NCBI RefSeq assembly: GCF_002879885.1
Contig: NZ_PNYA01000015.1
Location: forward strand, 103,107 to 167,106
Reading direction: 5' to 3'
Length of the DNA: 64,000 nt
From: Trinickia dabaoshanensis
GTDB taxonomy: Bacteria > Pseudomonadota > Gammaproteobacteria > Burkholderiales > Burkholderiaceae
The translations under genes and the position numbers were made by a program. The first letter of the stretch is position 1; each line of letters opens with the position of its first letter. Under the pieces are notes generated by a model, which saw only the letters and a list, made by a program, of their open reading frames with translations, searched no databases and had not been told where the DNA came from. This document shows positions 17,234-26,313 of the stretch, one piece after another.

Positions 17234-18808
17234 ATGAAACGACGTCAATTCCTCGGCTGCCTGACGGCGGCGGCAAGCAGCTACGTTCTGGTCGCATGCG
17301 GCGGCGGTGGCGGCGCAAGCACCGGAAGTGCAACGAACGCGGCCGGCGGTACCACCGCGGTCGCCAACGCGAGTACGACGGGGACGTCGACGGCTTCGCC
17401 CGACGGGACTACCGTGCCTTCCGCCACCTCTATCGTGGACAACGGCGCAAACGTTTGGACACTCTCGAACGGCTACATCTACAAGAACGGCGTCAAGGAT
17501 CCGAATTCGTACAACGTGATCATGCTGCTGTGGTACGGCGGTTCGGTTTATCAGGAAAACACGAGCAAGGCGTTCTATCAGTACACGGGCACGACCTGGA
17601 TCGCGTGCCTCGATCCGCGCCTGGGCGGCACGTCGGCCGACGGCACGGCCATTCCGCCCGCGTCGTACATCATCGATAAGCAGAACAACCAATACACGCT
17701 GTCGAACGGCTACATCTACAAGAACGGCGTGAAGGATCCGTACTCGTACAACGTGAGCATGTTGCTCTGGTATGGCGGCATGATTTACCAAGAAGGCACG
17801 GGCGGGCAGTTCTACGTGAAGACGTGGATGAATACGTGGAAGCCGTGCCGCGACCCGCGCATCAACCTGGCCGCGACGGCCGGCTCGTTCTATGGCATCA
17901 ACGGTCACTACGATTACCCGTTCACACCGACGCAGGTCGTGACGGCGCTGCAAGCGCTGGGCTGCACGACGTATCGCGTGGGCTGCATCAACACGTCGAC
18001 GCAATTGAGCCGTGTCGTGGCGTTGGCCAAGGCGTTCCAAACCGCGAACATGACGCTGTTCTCGCTGCTCGACTACGGCCTGCGCGACTCCACCGGTACG
18101 CTGTTCACCAGCGAGTCGGCCGCCTATAGCGCTTCCTACACGGGCGCGGCGGCGATCGCAACGGCGCTGGCGCCGTACGGCGTGACGATGTACGAATGCG
18201 GCAACGAACTCACGCGCGATCCGGCGATCATCCTCAATTCGGCGACGGCCGGCACGAGCAACGCCGACTTCAACAACGCGAATTGGCCGATCATGCGTGG
18301 CTCCATTCGCGGCATGATCGACGGCATCAAGTCGGTTCAGCCGGGAGCCAAGGTGGGCGTGAATTTCTGCGTGGCCGATATCGCCGCGTCGGACATGCTC
18401 TGGGACGGATTCCAACCGGACGGCTCGGGCGGTCATCCCACGGTGCGGTGGGACATCACGACTTGGCACAACTATCAACCGTACGGCGACATCTTCAATG
18501 TCGGCACGGACGGCGCGGGCCCCGGCTTCAACCTGCCGTCGTATTGCAAGGCCCGCTACGGCGTGCCGTTCATGATCACGGAATGGAACGCGAGCCCCGA
18601 GCAAAACGAAACCTTCCGATCGACCTACGTCACGCAACAATTGGGCGAGTTCTACGCGGCGCGCAAGACGCAGGGGATTCAGTCGGTGATGTACTACGAA
18701 CTGACGAGCGGCGACTATACCTACGGCATCGTGCTCGACGACCTGACGCCGATTCAACCGACGTACGGTTCGTTCCAGTCGTTCGCGAAGAGCAACCCGG
18801 ACAATTGA
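17234..18808 (+). CDS. Tat-type lipoprotein glycoside hydrolase (clan GH-A-like) with two ~79-residue N-terminal repeats
   Basis: Predicted envelope glycosidase of 524 residues. MKRRQFLGCL is a twin-arginine signal and LVAC places the lipidated Cys at residue 22. A GGGG/Ser/Thr linker follows, then two tandem repeats (about 57-131 and 136-211) sharing TLSNGYIYKNGVKDP and MLLWYGG. The catalytic domain (about 225-520) is a TIM-barrel glycosidase: Glu325 in YECGNEL is the likely acid/base and Glu450 in MITEWNAS the likely nucleophile. It flanks the exopolysaccharide operons and probably trims, releases or degrades the polymer. The exact GH family cannot be named by eye. Confidence 0.75.
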   Translation: MKRRQFLGCLTAAASSYVLVACGGGGGASTGSATNAAGGTTAVANASTTGTSTASPDGTTVPSATSIVDNGANVWTLSNGYIYKNGVKDPNSYNVIMLLWYGGSVYQENTSKAFYQYTGTTWIACLDPRLGGTSADGTAIPPASYIIDKQNNQYTLSNGYIYKNGVKDPYSYNVSMLLWYGGMIYQEGTGGQFYVKTWMNTWKPCRDPRINLAATAGSFYGINGHYDYPFTPTQVVTALQALGCTTYRVGCINTSTQLSRVVALAKAFQTANMTLFSLLDYGLRDSTGTLFTSESAAYSASYTGAAAIATALAPYGVTMYECGNELTRDPAIILNSATAGTSNADFNNANWPIMRGSIRGMIDGIKSVQPGAKVGVNFCVADIAASDMLWDGFQPDGSGGHPTVRWDITTWHNYQPYGDIFNVGTDGAGPGFNLPSYCKARYGVPFMITEWNASPEQNETFRSTYVTQQLGEFYAARKTQGIQSVMYYELTSGDYTYGIVLDDLTPIQPTYGSFQSFAKSNPDN

Positions 18809-18843
18809 TGGGTTGAGCTAACCCGCCGACATCGGCGAACGAA

Positions 18844-18898
18844 AAAAAGGCTCGAAGCCAAGGCGCGCATTCATCGCGCGGCGGCTTCGAGCCTTTTT
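18844..18898. terminator. Strong bidirectional intrinsic terminator
   Basis: A 16-bp perfect stem AAAAAGGCTCGAAGCC/GGCTTCGAGCCTTTTT with an inner GCGCG-containing loop. It lies between the convergent glycoside hydrolase (ends 18808) and the Wzy-type gene (ends 18925, minus strand), terminating both. Confidence 0.88.
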
Positions 18899-18924
18899 GC
18901 TTGCTGCGGCGGCTTTCGGCCCAG

Positions 18925-20226
18925 CTAACGGCCGGTGTTCGGCGCGGGGCTCGCGGCGATCCGTGGCCCGCGCCTCGGAATCGGCGCACGCGGCGGTGCG
19001 GTGGGCACGGCCCGGTGGGCGAAGGCGGGATAGGTCACGCGTACGCGAGAGGCAAGCAACAACGAGATGACGAGCGCGATCGGCAGCATGTTGGACGGGG
19101 TCGTCAACCGGTGCTCGGTCGCCGACATCGCAAGCAGGCACACCGAGGCGAGCTCGACGAACCGGTAGGCAATGAAATTGCGGCCGTTCTCGCGCGCCGC
19201 CGCCCACGCGCCGCGCTGGCACCAATCAACGAGGCGCCAATAGAAGGCGAGCATCAGCGACAAGCCGACGACGCCCAGTTCGGCCAGCAAGTTCAGATAC
19301 GAGTTGTGCGCGTGCGAATCGCTGTGGGCGGCCGTGATGCCGACGGCTCGCCCGAACGCGCCGAAGTAATTGACGACGAGCCCGATGGTGTCGTCGAACG
19401 ACCCGAAACCCATCCCGATGAGCGGGCTTTGACGGAAGTAGGCGAGGGCACGCGGCCAAAGCCACTCGTACCGGATATCGAGGTTGGCCACTTTTTCGTC
19501 GGCGTTTTCGATGCTGAACTGATAGCCCATGTAGTCGGTCGAGCCGTGCGTGTGAAGAGCGGCGATCGTAAGCGACGCGGCGATCAGGCCACCGACCATC
19601 GTCGCGAACATCCAACGCTTGCGACCGAACACGACGTAGGGCAACAGCACGAGAATCCCGAACATGGACCCGCGGCTGTAGGTGGAAAACAGCATCAACG
19701 CATTCATACCCATCAGCGCAAGCATCGAGCGGCTGCGCTTCATCGAATAGCAGGACAGCCCCAAGCACAGCAAGATCGCGAGGAAGCCGCCCGCGGCGTT
19801 GCGCGCGATGAAATAGCTGCCGAACGTGTCGGACGGATGGCGGAAGATCGTCAGCAGGCCGTTTTGCGCGACATACCAAAGGTAATAGGGCGCGTTGATG
19901 AGCACGGCGAAGGTGTAAAAGCGCCGCAGCACCTTGTTCAGGTCCCAGCGGTGCACGTAGACGCACCCGGCGAGGATCGGCATGTAAGAGACGAAGAAGT
20001 TGCCGTCGTGCCGGTAGAAATCGAACTCGAGGAACGATTCGGGGTTGTAATAGAGCGTCGAAAAAATGGCGAACGCGCCGAAGATCACCAGCGGCGTCAT
20101 GAAGGCGGGATAGCGGCGTCCGAAGAACCGCCACCCGCACACCGCGATGGGCACGAACCCGATCGCACTGATCGGAACGAAATTGGTGACGCTGAAAATC
20201 AGCGCGATCAGGGAAACGTAGGCCAC
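18925..20226 (-). CDS. O-antigen ligase/polymerase family membrane protein (Wzy-type)
   Basis: Polytopic inner-membrane protein of 433 residues expected to polymerise lipid-linked repeat units in the periplasm. About 10-12 hydrophobic helices are visible. The large periplasmic loop ends with SHAHNSYLNLLAELGVVGLS, the conserved Wzy_C motif of the ligase/polymerase family, preceded by FRQSPLIGMGFGSF. It starts with GTG at 20226, with GAGGG 9 bases upstream, only 17 bases after the export-protein gene, so it is the third gene of a wcaJ-wza-wzy operon. In that context polymerase is likelier than O-antigen ligase. Confidence 0.82.
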   Translation of the reverse strand: MAYVSLIALIFSVTNFVPISAIGFVPIAVCGWRFFGRRYPAFMTPLVIFGAFAIFSTLYYNPESFLEFDFYRHDGNFFVSYMPILAGCVYVHRWDLNKVLRRFYTFAVLINAPYYLWYVAQNGLLTIFRHPSDTFGSYFIARNAAGGFLAILLCLGLSCYSMKRSRSMLALMGMNALMLFSTYSRGSMFGILVLLPYVVFGRKRWMFATMVGGLIAASLTIAALHTHGSTDYMGYQFSIENADEKVANLDIRYEWLWPRALAYFRQSPLIGMGFGSFDDTIGLVVNYFGAFGRAVGITAAHSDSHAHNSYLNLLAELGVVGLSLMLAFYWRLVDWCQRGAWAAARENGRNFIAYRFVELASVCLLAMSATEHRLTTPSNMLPIALVISLLLASRVRVTYPAFAHRAVPTAPPRAPIPRRGPRIAASPAPNTGR

Positions 20227-20243
20227 TCGCGTTCGCCCTCGAC

Positions 20244-21419
20244 TTACTTGGTGACGATTGCCGCCGTCAAACCGGCGTTGATCGCAGGCAACAGCAAGCT
20301 CAGGACGCGGTTGAAGCGGACGAGCGGGCCGTTGTCGACGTAGACCACATCCTTCGGTTGCAGGTCGAATTGGTTGGCCAGCAACATGGACACGGGCGAG
20401 GCCGAGTCCAAGTGGTACACGAGCGGCTTGCCGTTTTCCTGGCGGATCACGTAGAGCTGGCGCGGATTGGCCGTGCCCTGGTTGATGAACCCGGCTTGGC
20501 TGAGCGCATCGCTGAGCGTGAGCAGCCCGTCGGTGGTGGGCGTCGCGGCGGTCGGCTTGTTCACTTCGCCCATCACGTACGCTTGATTTTGATCGCGCGA
20601 GGTCACGCGCAGCATATCGCCCGGCTGGAGCAAGATGTCCTGCGGATTCTTGCCGTTGACCGACATCAACGAGAGATTGATCGGGTACGACGTGCCGTTG
20701 CGCGTGAGCGTCAGATGGGAGCGATCGGCATTGCCCGTGAAGCCGCCGGCACGGTTGATGGCTTCCGTGAGCGTCATCGGAATGTCGTTGATCGCCTCGC
20801 CGCCCGGCGTGCGCACTTCGCCGTCCACATACACTTGCGCCGAACGGTACGATGCCACCCGCACCGTCACCTGAGGTTCGCGGAATTCCTTGCTCAAATC
20901 GGCGCGCACTTGGCGCTGCACTTCTCCGATCGTCTTGCCCGCCGCATGGATCGGGTGCGACAGATACGGGAAGCTGAGATTGCCTTGGTCGTCGATGACG
21001 AAGCCTTGGCCAGGGTCGCCGGGCTTGTTGTTTTGAACCTGCTGACCGAGCGCCGCCGCGAGTTCGGGGTGATCCCAGACGGTGACTTGCAGCACGTCGC
21101 CGGGACCGAGCTTATAGGGGCCGGGCTTCGCGAACAGATCGAGCTGGTTGGCTACCTGCATCTGGCCGTCGCCAGCGTTCAATTGCTTGATCAGATTCAG
21201 ATCGATCGGCACGATGGGAATCTGCTCGGCCTCGCGGACGGCGCCGTCCGACGTCGTCGAAACGGGCAGGGACGCCGGTGTCTCCATATGCTGGCCCGGA
21301 ACCACGGAGCATGCGCCGAGCAGCGTCGAGAGCACGGCAAGTACCACCGTGCGGCTCTTCGCGGCGCGTGCACGCGTCGTGTTAGCGGTCTGGGCAAGCT
21401 GTTGTAGTGTCGTTTTCAT
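20244..21419 (-). CDS. Wza-type outer-membrane polysaccharide export lipoprotein
   Basis: Export channel for the capsule or exopolysaccharide, 391 residues. The start MKTTLQQLAQ at 21419 has GGAG 9 bases upstream. Lipobox LLGAC gives an acylated Cys37. Poly_export domain from about residue 105 (YKLGPGDVLQVTVWDHPEL), then SLBB domains (VYVDGEVRTPGGEAIND, and AYVMGEVNKPTAATPTTDG). The C-terminal amphipathic helix FNRVLSLLLPAINAGLTAAI would line the outer-membrane pore. It lies 18 bases after the sugar-phosphate transferase gene. Its partner kinase/co-polymerase is encoded separately at 26314. Confidence 0.92.
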   Translation of the reverse strand: MKTTLQQLAQTANTTRARAAKSRTVVLAVLSTLLGACSVVPGQHMETPASLPVSTTSDGAVREAEQIPIVPIDLNLIKQLNAGDGQMQVANQLDLFAKPGPYKLGPGDVLQVTVWDHPELAAALGQQVQNNKPGDPGQGFVIDDQGNLSFPYLSHPIHAAGKTIGEVQRQVRADLSKEFREPQVTVRVASYRSAQVYVDGEVRTPGGEAINDIPMTLTEAINRAGGFTGNADRSHLTLTRNGTSYPINLSLMSVNGKNPQDILLQPGDMLRVTSRDQNQAYVMGEVNKPTAATPTTDGLLTLSDALSQAGFINQGTANPRQLYVIRQENGKPLVYHLDSASPVSMLLANQFDLQPKDVVYVDNGPLVRFNRVLSLLLPAINAGLTAAIVTK

Positions 21420-21437
21420 TGTTTGGCACTCCATGCA

Positions 21438-22820
21438 TCAATAAGCGTTCGTGTGGCGCAGGCCCTTGAAGATCGTCGCGAGGATGATCCGCATATCGAG
21501 CCGGAACGACCAGTTGCGCAGGTAATAAAGATCGTGGGCGACGCGCTGCTCCATCTTCTCCACACGCTCCGTTTCACCCCGAAAGCCGTTCACTTGCGCC
21601 CAGCCCGTGATGCCCGGTTTGATGCGGTAGCGATGGATGTAGCCCTGAACGATCGGCTGATAAAGGTTGTCGTGCTCGATCGCATGTGGACGCGGCCCGA
21701 CGACCGACATCTCGCCGCGCAGCACGTTGATGAACTGAGGAAGCTCATCTAGGCTGGTGCGGCGAAGGAATGCGCCCACGCGCGTGACGCGTGGATCGCC
21801 TCGCTTGGCCTGTTCGAGCACGCCGGCCTTCGGGACATGCACGCGCATCGAACGGAATTTGTAAATCGTGAACACACGCCCGTCCACGCCTTTGCGGCGT
21901 TGTTTGAAGAAGACGGGACCCGGCGAGCTCAGTTTCACGGCGATCGCAATGGCGATCATCACCGGCGCGAGCGCCAGCAGCGCCGCGGCGGCGAACAGTC
22001 GGTCGAACAGGTCTTTCTTGATCAGCGCGGCCGGGGGGACGGGAGACGCGACCAGATTGATCGTCGGCAGTCCTAATAGGTTCGTCACGCTGCCCTCGAA
22101 CAAGGAGAGCGTGCGCACGTCGGGCATGAAGCGGATATTGACGAGGTCGTTACGGAATTCGTTGACGAGCTTGAGGATGGCGGCTTCCTCCGTCAGCGGC
22201 AGCGCAAGCCATACCTCGTCAAGATCCTGTTCGCGCACGAACGAAGCGAACGCTTTATGGTCGTCGAACACCGGCAATTCCGGGTGGGCGAGCGGCGCGG
22301 CGCCGGGATTGACGTTATAGATGGCCGTGGCCCGGAAGCCGGTCGTGGGTGCGATTTCGATTTTGCGGATGATGTCGTCGCAATGGCTGCCGCAGCCGGC
22401 GATCGCCACTTGGTGCAAGTTCATGCCGGCCGTGCGCATCCGGGCGAGCACGGCATGCATCCACAGCCGGCCGCCGATGATGGCGACACCCGTGAGCAGG
22501 GTCCAATACCCGAACCATAGGCGCGAGACGAGATTGACCATGTGCAGCGAGAACATCAGCGCCATGTCGCCCACTTGGACGAGCGCCCAGGCGAAGGCGA
22601 CCTGCCGGATCAGCGCCCGTTTCGAACGGCCGCGCCACGACTCGTACACGCCGAACGTCGGAAACACGAGCAGCGACAAAGCGGCCGAAAAGGCGACGAA
22701 GGCCCAATACAAGCGTCCGTCGGCCACGTCTTCGAATCGCAACTGCGATGCGATCAGGGCGCCCAGCACGATCATGCCGACATCGAATACCCGCGCCCAT
22801 AGGTCTTGCAGTCCACGCAT
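21438..22820 (-). CDS. Undecaprenyl-phosphate sugar phosphotransferase (WcaJ/polyprenyl glycosylphosphotransferase)
   Basis: Starts repeat-unit synthesis by moving a hexose-1-phosphate, usually glucose, from a UDP-sugar to undecaprenyl phosphate at the inner membrane. The 460-residue protein starts MRGLQDLWARVFDV at 22820, with GGGAG seven bases upstream; a longer frame to 22979 adds non-homologous sequence. Four to five N-terminal helices, a CoA-binding-like middle domain (VAIAGCGSHCDDIIRKIE) and the C-terminal catalytic domain are visible: KKDLFDRLFA, PVFFKQRRKG, YKFRSMRV, DELPQFINVLRGEMSVVGPR and KPGITGWAQVNG. First gene of the minus-strand operon. Confidence 0.92.
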   Translation of the reverse strand: MRGLQDLWARVFDVGMIVLGALIASQLRFEDVADGRLYWAFVAFSAALSLLVFPTFGVYESWRGRSKRALIRQVAFAWALVQVGDMALMFSLHMVNLVSRLWFGYWTLLTGVAIIGGRLWMHAVLARMRTAGMNLHQVAIAGCGSHCDDIIRKIEIAPTTGFRATAIYNVNPGAAPLAHPELPVFDDHKAFASFVREQDLDEVWLALPLTEEAAILKLVNEFRNDLVNIRFMPDVRTLSLFEGSVTNLLGLPTINLVASPVPPAALIKKDLFDRLFAAAALLALAPVMIAIAIAVKLSSPGPVFFKQRRKGVDGRVFTIYKFRSMRVHVPKAGVLEQAKRGDPRVTRVGAFLRRTSLDELPQFINVLRGEMSVVGPRPHAIEHDNLYQPIVQGYIHRYRIKPGITGWAQVNGFRGETERVEKMEQRVAHDLYYLRNWSFRLDMRIILATIFKGLRHTNAY

Positions 22821-22985
22821 TTGTTCACTCCCAACCTGTGATCGTCGGTGATCGCCCTGCGGCGATCGGCGCGTCGCGACGCAAGCGTGCTCGACACACC
22901 CATCGGTTCGACGATGCGTGTGCGAAGTTGCGATGCCGCGTCCGCGAGTGGTCCATACGCCGGTTCCTCCGGCGAACAAGCCGCG

Positions 22986-23945
22986 CTACTGACTCAGCGC
23001 ATGCTTGCGGTAAATGGTGGGCGACACGCCATAGCGTTTTCGGAACAGCCGCCCCAGGCGGTCGCCGTTACCCATGCCGCAGCGTCTTGCGATTTTGTCG
23101 ACGGGCAGCTTGGTGCCCACCAGCATCGCGCAGATCGCCTCGAAGCGAAGCTGCATCAAATACTCGAGCGGCGTGACGCCGAACTCGCTTTTGAAGCGCC
23201 GCAAGTAGTTGCGCACGCTCATGGCGGCGACGGCCGCCGCATCGGACACGGAAATGTCGCTGCCGAAGTTTTCCCGCATCCAACGCGTCGATTCGTGAAT
23301 TTTGTCGACGGTGGTGTTCAAGCTCGGCGTCTCGCTGCGCGTCTTGACGACTTCGCCGACCGAAGGCGGCAGGCTGCTCGCGATCCGTAGCGACATGTCT
23401 TCGCCGTGGTCGGACGCAATTTGCGTCAAGGCCATCTGCGCGGCTTTTTGGTTGAGCGCCCACGCCGGCATCGAACCGGAACCGATCCAGAAGACGGGCA
23501 CGCTAGGACGCACATGGACGCCGATATCCACGCCGAACGCGGACGTGTGGCGTGTCGCGGCGGCATGGGCCGGCGTATTCGAGCCCGATAGCCAGCGCGC
23601 AAGCTGGACGTCGAAGCCCGATGTCACACGCACGTCGTTGCTCGCGACGTATAACGCATGAAAGTCGCCGACCGAATACGCATCGAGCCGCTGGGTCATC
23701 ACGGCGATCGACGACGAACTCGTGACGGGCCCGCCGAGTTTGGACAGCAACGACACTCGGTACGGCGGCTGATCGCTGGAGAAGCGCATCAGTGCGTTGG
23801 CCAATTGAAAGACCTCGCTGATCACGCCCGTCGTAAACAGGCAGTGACCGTCGAAGATGAGGATCCCGATATGGCGCGCGTCTGCCAGCGAGGTCATTTC
23901 TCGCCGCATGACGTGCGGTGAAGTAAGTACAGTGGCGCGATCCAC
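22986..23945 (-). CDS. GlxA-like AraC-family regulator (DJ-1/PfpI-type N-domain plus AraC HTH)
   Basis: A 319-residue regulator. GTG at 23945 has GGAGGA about 8 bases upstream and is preferred over an ATG at 23975, which lacks one. The N-terminal domain (about 20-200; IGILIFDGHCLFTTGVISEV) has the amidase/DJ-1 fold without an obvious catalytic Cys nucleophile, as in GlxA-type regulators. The C-terminal AraC HTH (about 215-315) includes ISVSDAAAVAAMSVRNYLRR and GVTPLEYLMQLR. It sits between the two exopolysaccharide arms, 165 bases upstream of the sugar-phosphate transferase and divergent from manC, so it is the best candidate local regulator. The ligand is unknown. Confidence 0.85.
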   Translation of the reverse strand: MDRATVLTSPHVMRREMTSLADARHIGILIFDGHCLFTTGVISEVFQLANALMRFSSDQPPYRVSLLSKLGGPVTSSSSIAVMTQRLDAYSVGDFHALYVASNDVRVTSGFDVQLARWLSGSNTPAHAAATRHTSAFGVDIGVHVRPSVPVFWIGSGSMPAWALNQKAAQMALTQIASDHGEDMSLRIASSLPPSVGEVVKTRSETPSLNTTVDKIHESTRWMRENFGSDISVSDAAAVAAMSVRNYLRRFKSEFGVTPLEYLMQLRFEAICAMLVGTKLPVDKIARRCGMGNGDRLGRLFRKRYGVSPTIYRKHALSQ

Positions 23946-24473
23946 GAAGCTTTCCTCCGCATGGTGAACACACATAGGGTGTTGCGGTGCATCATCGTAA
24001 TCATCATGATGCCACGTCGATTTTTGTAGAAAAAGCTGGCCGAAATCGACGTGTATTTGGCGCCAGTGGTCGTCTCTCGAAAATATATGCGCCGTAGTAT
24101 TTTTTATATTTTTGTTATAAATTTTTACAAACTCGAATTTTTTTCATGCACCTCCTTCTGGGCACCGGAAACCGGCCTGGAGGCCTTGTGCGGCGGAGTT
24201 CGGTAAAAAGTTGGCGTATTAATCGGAAAGATTGTCGATTCGCATAATTGCATCGATCTGCCATTTACCGATCTTAAGCGTTCGGGCATTCGGAATGTTT
24301 GTCGTAACTCGACTAAATCGGTCAACACATCGGGCTTTTGCGACCATCGGGATTGCGCATCTTCATGTCTGGCTATGCTTCACAGCAACATGAACCCAAG
24401 CGGTGTCGCGGGTCTTTTTTTGCGCGCCGTTGCCGTACGTTCATGCTTATGGACCCACTAGGAGAACAAGCTG
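23946..24473. promoter_or_regulatory. 528-base divergent control region between the AraC-like regulator and manC
   Basis: No gene is supported here; a 67-codon minus-strand frame at 24125-24328 has no ribosome site or family features. Bases 24080-24140 are very AT-rich. Within the region lies an element shared with the upstream region of the GT2/Wzx transcript (see 24315-24339). The manC ribosome site AGGAGAA precedes the ATG by about 10 bases. Confidence 0.45.
24315..24339 (+). promoter_or_regulatory. Shared upstream element, copy A (AATCGGTCAAnACnTCGGGnTTTT)
   Basis: AAATCGGTCAACACATCGGG then CTTTT, about 135 bases before manC. A second copy (32962-32987) lies upstream of the GT2 gene. The two differ at few positions. 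Both are followed by TGGCTAnGC, at different spacing (31 versus 11 bases). A binding site for a common regulator is plausible. Confidence 0.4.
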
Positions 24474-26009
24474 ATGAGTACTCCTGTTGAAACGAGGGAG
24501 AGGCCGCGGATGAACGGTGTGGCGCCGCAGTTGCGCGCACCGCATACGCTTGCCGCGCAAACGGCGCTGCGAACCCGGGCCGTCGTGCTCGCGGGCGGCT
24601 CAGGTACGCGGCTTTGGCCGCTCTCGCGCAAGCATTTCCCGAAGCAGCTGGTCGATGTGCTCGGGGCGGGATCGTTGCTGCAGATGACGGTCCGGCGGCT
24701 GCAGCGGCTCGCCGATGTCGAGCTCGCGATCGACGAGTCGCCGATCATCGTGTGCGGCGCCGAACATCGTGCCGTCAGCGCTCAGCAGTTGGAGCAGCTG
24801 GGCATTCGCGCGCGCTTCATCATCGAGCCGAGCGGACGCAACACGGCGCCGGCGCTGTCGCTGGCGGCGCTGCATGCGCTGGAGGACGGCGGCGACGCCG
24901 TGCTCGTCGTCATGCCGGCCGACCACATGATCGCGGATGTCGCCGCGTTCCAACGCGCCGTGGCGGTGGCATCGCGCCACGCCGAGCGCGGGGCGATCGT
25001 GACGCTCGGTATTCGGCCGACGCGCCCCGAGACCGGCTACGGCTATATCGAGCCGGGCGACGAAGTGGACGGCACGGCGCGCAAGATTGCGCGTTTCGTC
25101 GAGAAACCTCCGATCGAAGTGGCGCGTTCTTACTTGGCCTCCGGCAAGTATTTCTGGAACAGCGGCATCTTCGTGGTACGTGCGAGCGTTTGGCTCTCGA
25201 CCTTGCAGGAAATGCAACCCGAGACGTATTCCGCTTGCTCGGCCGCCTATGAGGCCGGCCAAGACAGCTCCGGCGGCTACAAACCGCACGAACAATTGTT
25301 CGAGCAAGTGCCGTCCGATTCCATCGACTACGCCGTGATGGAAAACCTCGCGCGCGGGGGCGAAGTCGAGGGCGTCGTCGTGCCGCTCGATGCCGAATGG
25401 TCCGATTTGGGCTCTTGGGATTCGGTGTGGGATGCGCTCGGCAAGGACGAGAGCGGCAACGTCGCATCGGGCCGCGTGTTGATGGAAGACGCGAACTCTT
25501 GCTACGTGCGCGCCGAGAGCCGGCTCGTGACGTGCGTGGGGGTGTCCGATCTCGTGGTCGTGGAAACGGCCGATGCGGTGCTCGTCGTCGATCGCTCGCG
25601 CGTGCAGGACGTGAAACGCATCGTTGGGCGTATCGCCGACCAGCAAGGGCCGGAAGTCGATGCCCACCGCAAAGTGCAGCGCCCGTGGGGTTGCTACGAC
25701 TCGATCGACAAGGGCGAGCGCTTCCAGGTCAAGCACATCGTGGTGGAAGCGGGCGCGCAACTCTCGCTGCAGCTTCACCACCATCGCGCCGAGCATTGGA
25801 TCGTCGTACGCGGCACGGCACTCGTCACGCGCGGCGAAGAGCAGTTCTTGCTCGGTGAAAATGAATCGACGTATATCCCGCTCGGCGTCAAGCATCGGCT
25901 CGAGAACCCGGGGAAGGTACCCCTCGAACTCATCGAAGTTCAATCGGGCGCTTATCTCGGCGAGGACGACATCGTCCGTTTCGAGGACGTCTACGGACGC
26001 GCGAACTGA
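24474..26009 (+). CDS. manC: Mannose-1-phosphate guanylyltransferase / mannose-6-phosphate isomerase (type II PMI)
   Basis: Makes GDP-mannose, the donor for mannose, fucose or rhamnose residues of the polysaccharide. The 511 residues carry the nucleotidyltransferase signature VVLAGGSGTRLWPLSRK followed by FPKQ (about residues 35-55), FVEKPPIEVARSYLASG and WNSGIFVV. The C-terminal cupin isomerase domain (about 395-505) has QLHHHRAEHWIVVRGTA with metal-binding His residues and YIPLGVKHRLENPG. Length is normal for the bifunctional type. It starts the plus-strand arm of the locus. A 30-residue N-terminal extension precedes the nucleotidyltransferase domain. Confidence 0.93.
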   Translation: MSTPVETRERPRMNGVAPQLRAPHTLAAQTALRTRAVVLAGGSGTRLWPLSRKHFPKQLVDVLGAGSLLQMTVRRLQRLADVELAIDESPIIVCGAEHRAVSAQQLEQLGIRARFIIEPSGRNTAPALSLAALHALEDGGDAVLVVMPADHMIADVAAFQRAVAVASRHAERGAIVTLGIRPTRPETGYGYIEPGDEVDGTARKIARFVEKPPIEVARSYLASGKYFWNSGIFVVRASVWLSTLQEMQPETYSACSAAYEAGQDSSGGYKPHEQLFEQVPSDSIDYAVMENLARGGEVEGVVVPLDAEWSDLGSWDSVWDALGKDESGNVASGRVLMEDANSCYVRAESRLVTCVGVSDLVVVETADAVLVVDRSRVQDVKRIVGRIADQQGPEVDAHRKVQRPWGCYDSIDKGERFQVKHIVVEAGAQLSLQLHHHRAEHWIVVRGTALVTRGEEQFLLGENESTYIPLGVKHRLENPGKVPLELIEVQSGAYLGEDDIVRFEDVYGRAN

Positions 26010-26096
26010 ACGGCGCGGCCGCGAGCGAAGTCTTGCGAGCGGCCGCGGCGCGTTTGCCGGCGGAGCATACGTGGCAACCGTTTTAGAACTCGATCC

Positions 26097-26267
26097 ATGA
26101 ACGTTTACGACGCTGCGTTGGAGCATGTCCGAAATTCGATCACGACGGCGGAAGTGCTGGGCCTGAAGTCCTGCGCGATCCTCGTGTCCGATCTGAAGCT
26201 CGTGCTCGAGATGCTGGAGGATGCCGTGCGGAACCAGCAAGGCGGCACGCAACAAAAGGCGCAATAA
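26097..26267 (+). CDS. Small hypothetical protein between manC and wzc
   Basis: A 56-codon frame starting MNVYDAALEHVRNSITTAEV and ending before the kinase gene. The composition is that of a soluble, mostly helical protein (SDLKLVLEMLEDAVRNQQ) and third-position GC fits coding. No convincing ribosome site precedes it and no family is recognised. The gap between manC and wzc would otherwise be about 300 bases, so a small gene is plausible but unproven. Confidence 0.4.
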   Translation: MNVYDAALEHVRNSITTAEVLGLKSCAILVSDLKLVLEMLEDAVRNQQGGTQQKAQ

Positions 26268-26313
26268 GGCGGACGCGATCCTGACAACGCATTCATTTTC
26301 GAGGACGACGCCA

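Noticed and set aside
17180..18757. 525-codon minus-strand frame opposite the glycoside hydrolase
   Set aside because: Repetitive Arg/Val/Ala content, no ribosome site or motifs; antisense shadow.
18901..20343. 480-codon plus-strand frame opposite the Wzy-type gene
   Set aside because: Arg/Glu/His-rich antisense shadow; the minus strand shows clear membrane helices and the Wzy_C motif.
24125..24328. 67-codon minus-strand frame in the AraC/manC intergenic region
   Set aside because: No ribosome site, no signal or domain, in AT-rich regulatory DNA.
24340..24474. Sigma-54 promoter upstream of manC (TGGCTATGC...)
   Set aside because: The GG to GC spacing does not fit the -24/-12 rule; the same holds for the copy near 32995.
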